From positions 254,982,977 to 255,046,976 of the forward strand of contig NC_066580.1 in NCBI RefSeq assembly GCF_024323335.1: a stretch of DNA of 64,000 nucleotides, read 5' to 3'. Source of the stretch: Lathyrus oleraceus. Its lineage: Eukaryota > Streptophyta > Magnoliopsida > Fabales > Fabaceae. Below the pieces are notes generated by a model that saw only the letters and a program-made list of their open reading frames with translations, ran no database searches and was not told the DNA's origin. Below, one piece after another: positions 7,604-17,300 of this stretch. The position numbers were made by a program, and so were the translations under genes. The number at the start of each line of letters is the position of its first letter. Position 1 is the stretch's first letter.

Positions 7604-10600
7604 ATGCGATTCTTCTCCGGATCTCATTGATAACAACCCTGTTACACCCTTGTATGACTTCGACAATCCAATCTATCTTGCTGAAGAAGAAGACGAAGAA
7701 GATTGTGAACTGCCAGGGGAATTAGCCAGGTTGTTGAAACAAGAGGAGAAGGTGATTCGGCCGCATGAAGAGCCGATTGAGGTTGTGAATCTGGGTACCG
7801 ACGAGGTTAAGAAGGAAGTGAAAATCGGGGCTGCTTTGGAGGAAAGTGTAAAGAGCAGATTGGTAGTATTGCTGAAGGAGTGTGTCGACATCTTTGCCTG
7901 GTCTTATCAAGATATGCCAGGGTTGGATACCGATATCGTTGTACACAAGCTACCGTTGAGAGCAGATTGTCCTCCAGTGAAGCAGAAGTTGCGCAGAACT
8001 CGACCTGACATGGCGATGAAAATCAAAGAAGAAGTGCAGAAGCAGTGGGATGCTGGTTTCCTTGCTGTCACTAATTATCCGCCATGGGTCGCAAACATTG
8101 TGCCAGTCCCGAAGAAAGATGGGAAAGTGAGAATGTGTGTGGACTACCGAGATCTGAATAGAGCTAGTCCGAAAGATGATTTTCCACTACCTCACATTGA
8201 CGTGTTGGTAGATAATACAGCTCAATTCTCGGTGTTTTCCTTCATGGATGGCTTTTCTGGCTATAATCAAATTAAGATGTCGCCAGATGATATGGAGAAA
8301 ACAACGTTCATCACACCGTGGGGTACCTTTTGTTACAAGGTGATGCCATTCGGTCTCAAGAACGCCGGTGCTACTTATCAGAGAGCCATGGTGACTTTGT
8401 TTCATGATATGATTCATCATGAAATTGAATGCTATGTTGATGACATGATAGCAAAGTCCCAGACAGAAGAGGGGCATTTGGTAGATCTGGCCAAGTTGTT
8501 TGACCGGCTGAGACAGTTCAAACTGAGGTTGAATCCGAACAAGTGCACATTCGGAGTGCGGTCCGGTAAATTGCTGGGGTTCATTGTAAGTGAGAAGGGA
8601 ATCGAGGTTGATCCTGCAAAAGTAAAAGCAATAAGAGAAATGCCTGAACCGAGAACAGAGAAGGAGGTTCGTGGTTTTTTAGGTAGATTGAACTACATTT
8701 CACGGTTCATATCTCACCTAACAGCCACGTGCGAACCAATATTCAAGTTGTTAAGAAAAGATCAAACGGTCAGGTGGAATGATGATTGCCAAGCGGCATT
8801 TGAAAAAATAAAAGAATATTTGCAGGAGCCTCCGATTCTGATGCCTCCTGTGGAGGGAAGACCGTTAATTTTGTACCTGATAGTCCTCGAGGGGTCTATG
8901 GGGTGTGTATTGGGGCAGCATGACGAGTCTGGTAGAAAAGAGCATGCCATATACTACCTTAGCAAAAAGTTTACCGATTGTGAAACAAGATATTCACTGC
9001 TCGAGAAAACTTGCTGTGCTTTGGTCTGGGCTGCTCGCCGACTAAGACAGTATATGCTGGTTCATACCACTTTATTGATTTCCAAGATGGATCCGATCAA
9101 GTACATTTTTGAGAAGCCAGCATTGACCGGACGGGTTGCGAGATGGCAAATGATTTTGACAGAATATGATATTCAGTATGCATCTCAGAAAGCGATTAAG
9201 GGGAGTGTATTGTCTGATTACCTCGCTCAGCAACCTATTGATGATTATCAACCGATGAAGTTTGAATTCCCTGATGAGGACATCATGTTTCTCAAATCGA
9301 AAGATTGCGAGGAACCAATCCCGGAGGAGGGGCCTGACCCTGAATCCGAATGGATTCTGATGTTTGATGGGGCCGTTAACGTGAATGGAAGCGGTGTTGG
9401 TGCTGTTTTGGTTACGCCGAAAGGATCCCATATTCCTTTTGCTGCCCGGCTAACGTTTGAGTGCACCAACAACGTAGCTGAATATGAAGCTTGCATATTG
9501 GGAATCGAAGAGGCGATTGATTTGAGAATCAAGAACCTTGTCATATATGGAGATTCAGCTCTGGTGATAAATCAGGTTAACGGGAAATGGTATTCGCATC
9601 AATCTCATTTGGTTCCGTATCGAGATTATACGAGGAGATTGTTGACGTTTTTCACCAAGGTGAAGATGCATCATGTGCCTAGAGAGGAGAATCCTTTGGC
9701 AGATGCTTTGGCTACTCTGGCCGCCTTGATTAAGGTGCAGAGGTGGAATCAGTTTCCCAGTGTTGAAGTTGGACGTCTGGATAGACCGGCTTATGTGTTT
9801 GCTGTTGATACAGCGTCTGATGATGAGAAGCCGTGGTATTATGATATCAAGCGCTATCTAGAGACTCAAGAATATCCTGAGGGAGCATCTAAGAAAGATA
9901 GAAAGACTCTGCGGAGGTTAGCCATGGTATTCTACCTGAATAAGGACGGGGTTTTGTATAAGAGGAATTTTGATTGGGTCTTGCTCCGATGTGTTGATGA
10001 TGCAGAAGCAAGCCAATTGATGAAAGAGGTTCATGAGGGATCGTTCGGTACCCATGCCAGTGGGAATGCAATGGTGAAGAAGCTGTTGAGAGCAGGTTAT
10101 TATTGGATGACAATGGAGGCCCAATGTTTCAACTTCGTGCGGAAATGTCATAAATGCCAGATTTATGCTGATAAGGTGCACGTGCCTCCAAATCCGCTGA
10201 GCTTAATGTCGTCTCCGTGGCCGTTTGCTATGTGGGGCATTGATATGATCGGAAAGATTGAGCCTACGGCTTCGAATGGGCACAGATTCATATTAGTGGC
10301 TATTGATTACTTCACCAAGTGGGTGGAAGCAGCCTCTTATGCGAACGTGACGAAGCAGGTCGTTGCCAGATTTCTCAAGAGAGACATTATTTGCAGATAT
10401 GGGGTTCCCGAGAGAATCATTACTGATAATGGTTCTAATTTGAACAATAAGATGATGGCAGAATTGTGTCGGGAATTCAAGATTGAGCATCATAATTCTT
10501 CTCCCTATCGTCCGAAGATGAATGGGGCGGTTGAGGCAGCCAACAAGAATATAAAGAAGATTGTGCAGAAAATGGTGGTAACCTATAAAGACTGGCATGA

Positions 10601-11084
10601 GATGTTGCCGTTTGCATTGCATGGGTATCGAACGTCGGTACGTACATCTACTGGGGCAACTCCTTTCTCATTGGTATATGGAATGGAGGCTGTATTACCT
10701 GTTGAGGTTCAGATTCCCTCTTTGAGAGTCCTGATGGACGTGAAGTTGCAAGAGGCGGAATGGGTAAGGACTCGATATGAAGAATTGAGCCTGATTGAAG
10801 AAAAGAGGCTAGCAGCCATTTGTCATGGGCAGTTATACCAGCAGCGGATGAAGCGTGCTTTTGACAAGAAGGTGCGACCTCGGGTGTATCACGTAGGTGA
10901 TATGGTGCTGAAAAGGATCCTTCCTCCTCAAAACGATCGAAGGGGCAAATGGACACCGAATTATGAAGGTCCATTCGTGGTCAAGAAGGTTTTCTCTGGC
11001 GGAGCCTTGTTGTTAACGACCATGGATGGCGAGGATTTTCCATCCCCTGTGAATGCGGACGCAGTTAAAAAATACTTCGTATAG
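7584..11084 (+). CDS. pol: Pol polyprotein of element A: RT, RNase H, archaeal-type RNase H, integrase
   Basis: 1166 aa from ATG 7584; after splicing, translation would enter at 7604-7605 instead. RT includes VRMCVDYRDLN and the catalytic YVDD with Asp286/Asp287. The RT-adjacent RNase H (~420-555) has lost its first catalytic Asp: LYLIVLEGSMGCVL stands where relatives have FCDAS. A second, archaeal-type RNase H (~590-720) keeps its acidic residues in FDGAV (Asp595), NNVAEYEA, YGDSA and PLADALA. This dual RNase H is typical of the Tat lineage. Integrase has an HHCC zinc finger (~815-865) and D908, D948 and E984 (D-39-D-35-E). No chromodomain is seen at the C-terminus. The frame is uninterrupted, so the enzyme set may be functional. 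Confidence 0.95.
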   Translation: MNQHSCRCDSSPDLIDNNPVTPLYDFDNPIYLAEEEDEEDCELPGELARLLKQEEKVIRPHEEPIEVVNLGTDEVKKEVKIGAALEESVKSRLVVLLKECVDIFAWSYQDMPGLDTDIVVHKLPLRADCPPVKQKLRRTRPDMAMKIKEEVQKQWDAGFLAVTNYPPWVANIVPVPKKDGKVRMCVDYRDLNRASPKDDFPLPHIDVLVDNTAQFSVFSFMDGFSGYNQIKMSPDDMEKTTFITPWGTFCYKVMPFGLKNAGATYQRAMVTLFHDMIHHEIECYVDDMIAKSQTEEGHLVDLAKLFDRLRQFKLRLNPNKCTFGVRSGKLLGFIVSEKGIEVDPAKVKAIREMPEPRTEKEVRGFLGRLNYISRFISHLTATCEPIFKLLRKDQTVRWNDDCQAAFEKIKEYLQEPPILMPPVEGRPLILYLIVLEGSMGCVLGQHDESGRKEHAIYYLSKKFTDCETRYSLLEKTCCALVWAARRLRQYMLVHTTLLISKMDPIKYIFEKPALTGRVARWQMILTEYDIQYASQKAIKGSVLSDYLAQQPIDDYQPMKFEFPDEDIMFLKSKDCEEPIPEEGPDPESEWILMFDGAVNVNGSGVGAVLVTPKGSHIPFAARLTFECTNNVAEYEACILGIEEAIDLRIKNLVIYGDSALVINQVNGKWYSHQSHLVPYRDYTRRLLTFFTKVKMHHVPREENPLADALATLAALIKVQRWNQFPSVEVGRLDRPAYVFAVDTASDDEKPWYYDIKRYLETQEYPEGASKKDRKTLRRLAMVFYLNKDGVLYKRNFDWVLLRCVDDAEASQLMKEVHEGSFGTHASGNAMVKKLLRAGYYWMTMEAQCFNFVRKCHKCQIYADKVHVPPNPLSLMSSPWPFAMWGIDMIGKIEPTASNGHRFILVAIDYFTKWVEAASYANVTKQVVARFLKRDIICRYGVPERIITDNGSNLNNKMMAELCREFKIEHHNSSPYRPKMNGAVEAANKNIKKIVQKMVVTYKDWHEMLPFALHGYRTSVRTSTGATPFSLVYGMEAVLPVEVQIPSLRVLMDVKLQEAEWVRTRYEELSLIEEKRLAAICHGQLYQQRMKRAFDKKVRPRVYHVGDMVLKRILPPQNDRRGKWTPNYEGPFVVKKVFSGGALLLTTMDGEDFPSPVNADAVKKYFV

Positions 11085-11300
11085 TTGACCCGCTGGACGA
11101 AAAGAATAAAATAGTCCAGGCAAAAATGGGCATCCCGGCGAACCAAAAAACAGAAAGAAAGGTTCGGGCAAAAATTAGGGATAAAATGAAAAAATGTACA
11201 CCCGGCAAGTCGAAAACCTGAAAAGGCGACTTGGGCAAAAAAGGGTATCCCGGTGGACTGAAAACCCGAAAGGGCGGTCCAGGCAAAAGAGGGATTGAAA
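11085..11300 (+). repeat. Imperfect ~60-bp tandem repeats after pol (element A)
   Basis: About three degenerate units follow the pol stop, recognisable by cccggc/cccggt, cgaaaacc, a following cgaaa and gggcaaaaa blocks. One unit lies around 11125-11160, one around 11160-11240 and one around 11240-11290. It is non-coding. Similar post-pol repeats occur in several Ogre-like elements, though the sequence here cannot be matched further. Confidence 0.6.
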
Positions 11301-12269
11301 CGAACAACTGCGTCTAGCATGATCGTTTTTGCTTTGGTTATGGCATCATGGATAATACCCGGTAGGGATCAATCAGAAGCGTCTTTTTCAGAAGGCAGAA
11401 AGCAAGGAGAGTCTGAAGACATATGGGGTGCAACCGAGTTGGAACTCGATGAGATCGCGGGTTTCACGTTGCCATTAGGATAGATTTTTCCTTTTGTGCA
11501 ATTACCTCTTTTCAGGAATTGCTTCCTTTGTATTGCTCATTCATGAGCCACACACATTTTTCCAATCAATAAAATGCATATTCAGTCAAATAATTTTGTT
11601 TTTGTTTTTCATTACCGCTTTGATTGCAAAAACATCCGATTATTTTGATAAAGAATCTTGCATTTTAAGACATACAGGTCCCTTCTAATGCATGTTTATA
11701 AGATTGAAAGCTTGAAATCTTATTTGGAAGGTTGAGTGACCCAAGTGTTGAAATCTTGACACGCCTGGGGCACGGTTTTATCTGACGATCTGTTTTGCAG
11801 GAACTGTTAGATATTTTCACTCACTTGCAGGTTGTGATGTGGAAGCTTTGTAACAGATCCCCAGAGAGTTCGCTCAGGGACGAATGAATGAAAAACGACG
11901 AGGTGACGTTGAGACGTGCGACGATCCTTGATGATAATCAAGAAGACTCTTCAAAGTCGGAAGACTTGAAAGTATGTAATTCCCCGCAGAGTCCGATCAG
12001 GGACGAGTGCATGAAGGAAGGACGGAGAGACGACGAGACGTCCGACGAACCTTGAAATTAATCAAGAAGACTCTTCAAAGTCGGAAAATTGAAAAGTCTG
12101 TATAAATCCCAGGAGTACGTTTCCGTCAAGCGCGGAGCGATTTGGAATACAAGATGATGGAGCAGAAAAGGTCCAGACGAGTCTGGAAATTCTCAAAAGT
12201 GGAAAGTCGATACGAGATGGGGAGGTGGATACCATGGTTCGACGAGTCGACGGGTGTTCTGTACCAACT
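11301..12269 (+). other. 3' non-coding region of element A, first part
   Basis: No supported gene. A diverged duplication is visible: the block around 11860-11970 (bases with gatccttgatgataatcaagaagactcttcaaagtcgg in pieces) recurs at 11980-12090, giving a ~115-bp tandem pair. Several small ORFs exist here but share nothing with known families. Confidence 0.55.
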
Positions 12270-12960
12270 TTTCTCATTTTCCCAGCGAGGTCCCCAAGCA
12301 GAGATTAGAGGACCAACTCCCCAGCGGATCCGAGGTCTGTGGATTCCTTAGCCGAGTCGAGATGGTTATCCCCGGCAGGTTTAAAACGGTGTTTCCTCGG
12401 AAGCCAGGCCCGAAGGTTGCTATTCCCCGAGTGGAGCAGGTTTCAATGAAATATATCTCCAGCAGTGTTCATCCTACCAGTGGATTGGACGAGTTTCCGT
12501 AGCAGACTGGTATCTGCATCCCCAGCTGAGTTGATCCTATGGATTGCATGGGTTGTCCCCAGCGGAGTGGCATTCGCTTCCCTAGCAGGGTCATGATGGT
12601 TATCCCCTGCAGGTGTCAGATCAATGCTTCCCCAGTCGACAGGCCTGAAGGTGGCTATTTCCCAGCAGAGTATCTGTGAGCATTTCCCCAGTGAAGTCGT
12701 CAGGTATCTGTGAGGGTTTCCCAAAGCAGAGTTGGGATTGATATCCCCAGCAAGTCGAAGATTGTTGTATCCCCACAGAGTATTGGTGGTGCTTATCCCC
12801 AGCAGTTTCTCGAGCGGATTGGGTGCAAAGGAGGTTCTTCCCCAGCAAGGGTTGCCTTTTCCCACCAGCAGTATTATTCCCCAGCGAATTGGAGATTGGA
12901 GTATTGTCGAGTTCCTCAGCAGAGTGTCTCGTGCTCCTCAGGAGAGTCCCTTGAGGGGGA
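12270..12960 (+). repeat. Array of short CCCCAGCAG-type repeats (element A)
   Basis: About twenty variants of tccccagcag(ag) occur roughly every 30 bp, for example near 12317, 12519, 12555, 12629, 12743, 12797, 12838 and 12876. The intervening sequence is variable, so this is a motif array rather than an exact tandem repeat. The motif partly resembles the reverse complement of the PBS core (ctgctgggga), which may be coincidental or reflect its origin. Overlapping ORFs on both strands are composition effects. Confidence 0.65.
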
Positions 12961-13339
12961 CATTTTTTATACATTCATCATGAAAAAATAACATAGCATG
13001 TTGCATAAAAAATAATAATAAATCGCGTAGCATTTCCATAAGTATGGAGCATTACGCAGAAAAATTAATCATGCATCATATTGCACGCATAAGCTAGTCT
13101 CAAACCGTGGTTACTGTTTGAGAAGTGGTTTTATCTGAAGAGCAAGATGTCACTCCGAGGAGTTCAGCATCGTGATTGAATTGAAGATATTCCCCAGTAG
13201 TGCGATACTGGAGGAATTTTTCCGTCAAGCGGAGATGGGGAATGTTTGGTGATCAGTGCAATTCAAGTCGTGGTTACCACTTGGATTTTTTTTTTTTTTT
13301 GTTTCACCAGATGGTGAAGATGTTACTCTGAGGAGTTTA
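12961..13339 (+). other. 3' non-coding region of element A, middle part
   Basis: AT-rich non-coding DNA with a poly-T run at 13288-13300. A segment starting near 13100 (gtggttactgtttgagaag, then a gatgt-actc-gaggag block) recurs in diverged form at 13270-13360, a second ~180-bp duplication. No gene is seen. Confidence 0.5.
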
Positions 13340-13429
13340 GCATCATGATGTCAGATCAGCATTGTTCCCCAGTAGTGCGATATTGGAGGAAATGTTTCCG
13401 TCGGACAGAGATGGAGATAAAATCAGAAG

Positions 13430-14100
13430 ACGTTACGCGATCAGCGCGATTTCCGGGGTTCAAATGGAGAAAAGGAAATGTTGAGGCATTTTCTGGAGAG
13501 CGGGGTTCAATCGGAGAAAAGGAAATGCTGAGGTATTTTCTGGGGTTCATACAGAGATTGGAGTTGAAGATTATATCCAGGATGAGGACCGTAGGATTAT
13601 CTTCTGTTCATGTGTCACCTTAGACTCTGGCTGAGGCCAATGGAGGTCGTTATAGGTGTCTTCCGAGGAAGAGATACACATGCTACCTTCCTTTGTGAAG
13701 GTATACCCTCTGACATGTCGCCCTCAGAGTGGTGTTTGGTGTTATTTCCGACGTTGCCAGCGGAATTATCACGAGAGATTGGAGATCGGGGTTCAAACGG
13801 AGAAAAGAAGATGTTGAGGCATTTTCTGGAGACGGGGTTCAAATGGAGAAAGGGAGATGTTGCGGCATTTTCTGGAGAACGGGGTTCACATTGGCGATCG
13901 AGAGTTATCGTCAGGCGACTGGGGTTCAAACGGGAGAATGGGGTTCATTATTTGGCAAATAGGAGAGCGGGGTTTAAATGCAGTGATCAGGGATCATTTG
14001 CGCAGAGAAAAATTTCGGGGTTCAAGAAAATAAAAAAAAGGGGAATAAGAAGAATTTCGGGGTTCAAGAAAAGTATAAAAAAGGAAGGAATAATAATCCC
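13430..14100 (+). repeat. Degenerate GGGGTTCAAA-type tandem repeats (element A)
   Basis: Units with ggggttcaa(a/t)(c/t)ggagaaa(a/g), then ga(a/g)atgttgaggcattttctgg, repeat near 13455, 13502, 13785, 13830 and 13880, with shorter versions to ~14065. The 236-aa frame at 13610-14320 runs through these repeats, has no recognisable domain and is not called as a gene. Confidence 0.6.
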
Positions 14101-14361
14101 GAGCGGATGTAGTATTCAGACCATGGTTATCCCTGTGTTACCATTTATTTTGGTATCCAGGTCGACGTTTTCGGTATTCAGGCCGCCTTTTTTCGTACCA
14201 GACGGATTTTTGTTTCAAGATTGTGTTTCTTTGCCGGTTCTGACGGGCATTGTTAATTATTTTCCCATTAGAGTGCAAATTGTTCGTCTGTTCTTGGTAT
14301 TCAATCACTCTTCATCCTGATCATCTGAAAGCCGAGGCTGTTCATATCGACAGGTTCACAG

Positions 14362-14380
14362 TGGATTGAATAGGGGCAGC
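14362..14380 (+). promoter_or_regulatory. Polypurine tract of element A
   Basis: The purine-rich tggattgaataggggcagc lies directly before the 3' LTR start TGTAAC at 14381. It should prime plus-strand DNA synthesis. The position is fixed by the LTR boundary; the exact RNase H cut site is not visible. Confidence 0.75.
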
Positions 14381-17300
14381 TGTAACATCTCAAAATTTGC
14401 CCTCCTCTCTTGGGACTAGCTTAACATATTTGCATATCATTTTTAGGTCATTAGGCATTGCATATTGCATATCATGTGGTTACATTGTGCAAGTCATTCT
14501 CAAGTCTTGATCGGAAGAGGGGAGATCATGTGCAAGCCTAGGGTTTCATTGGACTGGTCATTAATCATCTGAGGATGTGGAGGTCCAAATTAGGGTTTCA
14601 TGATTCTCAAAGGATATTGGTCTTCATCTTGTTTGAAATGATACATCATCATTATCATGGTTTATTATCATCAAGTGTTTGATCAGGATTCCTTGAGATT
14701 AGGGTTTTGACCACTGGTCAACCCTAATCAGTTGCATTGGGCCAATCAGGGCATAATCAGGAGATGGGGTCTATGATGGATATGAGGATCATTATATGGT
14801 TATATTGAGATTATTGTTGCTAGGGTTTCACCCTTGAGCCATTTCATCTGAAGATTGGAGCTTAACTTGATCAGTGCATGGCCAAATTCATCTATCAGTT
14901 GAAAAAGTCAACTGTGGTCAACTGTACATGATCTGATGGATTTGGAGGTGGAAATGAGTTGGATACACTTCATTCATGTTGAAACAAGTGTTATTTGACA
15001 TTGCAAAGCTCAAGAATGGAGAAAATCAAGTCAGACAAAAACTGCCAAAAATAGAAAGTGACTTGTAATGGAAGTTTCCAAAAATGGAAAGTTTTTGACC
15101 ACAAAATTACATGTCCAAGGAAGCTTCAAATGAAAATTTGTTCAACATGAAAGTTGTAGATCTTGTTCTCACCTTTCCAAAAAGTCCAAGAACATGAAAA
15201 TCCCATGTATGGTTGGCAAGTTATGGTCCATTCAATTTCAAAAATGACCCATAATCAGAGGGGCATAACTTCCACATGGAGTGTCCAAATTGAGTGATCT
15301 TTTTATGCACAAACTCCATTTGACATGTACTTTCATGGTGCATAATTGGAATTCTTCAAAAATGGTCAATGCAAAAAGTCAAATTTCAAGTGTACAGTTA
15401 AAAGATCCAGGGGCAAAATGGTCCAACTTGAGAAATAATGTGAATTTTTGAATGGGGATTTTTGCAACACCTCAGAAATGATATTTGGAAATGGTTTGAA
15501 TGCTCATAACATGTCAAGGCCTCATGGTTTGATAATTCACTTTTGGAATGAACTTGAAAATGCATAACATTACCATCACATAGTGAAATTCCAAAATACA
15601 CATCCAATCAACATGAGACAAGTTGCAACAGCTCACACATGTCATTTTGAGAGTGTGTGAGCTGTCAATGAGCTGTCAATGAGCTGGCATGTGAAGTTAC
15701 TATTTTGCCCTTAGTTTGGAAAATGACATTTTGCTAATCACTTGCACATTTGTTAATTTGGATGATTAAGGCCTGATTAATGAGAGGTATATATTGCTAA
15801 ACATAACTAATTCATAACAGATTCTCACAATTCCCAAAATCACAATCTCAAATTCTCCAAATTCATCAAAATTCTTCAAGAACACATCACACCAAAATCC
15901 AAAGATCTCTTCAAATTCTTGATCATTTGGCAAAGTACTTTTGGATTCGATCTCCAATCATCATCTACTTCATCTGTTTTGGCAAGGCAAGATAAAATTC
16001 ATCTCCATTCGCAACTGTCCAAGGAAGGTCCATCAATGGTGAATCAAGATTTCTTCTTCTAGAAGCCACTTCAATCGAACCTGAGCATTCCAGTCAACAT
16101 CTTGAGGCTTGTACTCCATCTGTTTCGAATCAAAACGCCTTGAAATCTCCAATTCCAACACTGCCTTCAAATCAAGGTTAGGAATCGAATCTCACCATTG
16201 CCTTAATGCTTATGTGCGTTTTGTAGAACGTTTCACATAGATTATCATGATATAATTAGTTTTAGAAATGGTGAAACCTAGCTCGAGTTATGTTGATTCA
16301 AAGTTAGGATGTGAAACCCTAGTTCGTTCGATTCAGGGAATTTAGGAACATTTAGACAAAATCATGATGATATTCGTATTCCACGTGATGAGACCTTTCC
16401 AATGACTATTCGTTTGTGGATTTTGGTGGAGGTTTGTTGTTCTTCATGTTCATGCCAAATCTGGAAAACACGTGAAGAAGGAGAAGAAATTCTGGAAAAA
16501 AATAGTGTTTGATCCGTTTTCTCATTTGATTTTTCAAATTGGAGGTTTACCGCGCCTGGCTTAGAGAAATTACAAGATTGCCATTAGTTAACTTAATTAA
16601 TTAATATTAATTCAAATAATTATTTAAAAATCATAAAAAACCTTAAAAAATTCATAAAAAATATTTTAATGATCAGAAAATATGAGGTTTTTTTTGGTAG
16701 CTTCCATTTTCTCTCTAGAATTTAATGGACATGATTTTAGAAATTGTGCTTGGTGAAAAATTGGTTTGACCTAAGGTTGTTTGACTTGTATGCGTTTTTG
16801 ACATGTTGTACCATTTTTAATCTGAAATACTCATGCCTTAAAAGAAATTCTTGAAAATTTTTGTGGTGATTCTAGACATGTTTCTGGTGATTTACGTGTA
16901 AAGTTTGTGAATTTTGGATACCTGATGATTGAATTATGAATTTTTGAATCTAGGTGTGACAATTTGTGTCACACCTAGCTAGGTCAACTTTCTGGTTTTA
17001 TTTTCATGACCTAGAGATGTTGGATTGGATTGAAATTTTACATGTAGGATCATTGATATGTTGAGATGCTATGTGAATTTTTCTGGATTTTTATGTGGCA
17101 TTTTCAATTTGATTGATATTTTTCATCTCTGCTGGTCAATTATGCAAGTTCATGTGACACATGTTTGTAAATTTAATGTGAAATGCTCATATGGTTTTGG
17201 ATAAACATGAAATTTGGTATGATGGTTGTAGACACATTGTAGGACATCCCTGTTTTGGTCCCATTCATTTCTTAATTGTTTTCATTGACTTATGATTTTT

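Noticed and set aside
13610..14320. 236-codon frame after pol of A
   Set aside because: Runs through degenerate tandem repeats, has no domain, and no counterpart is visible in the other elements.
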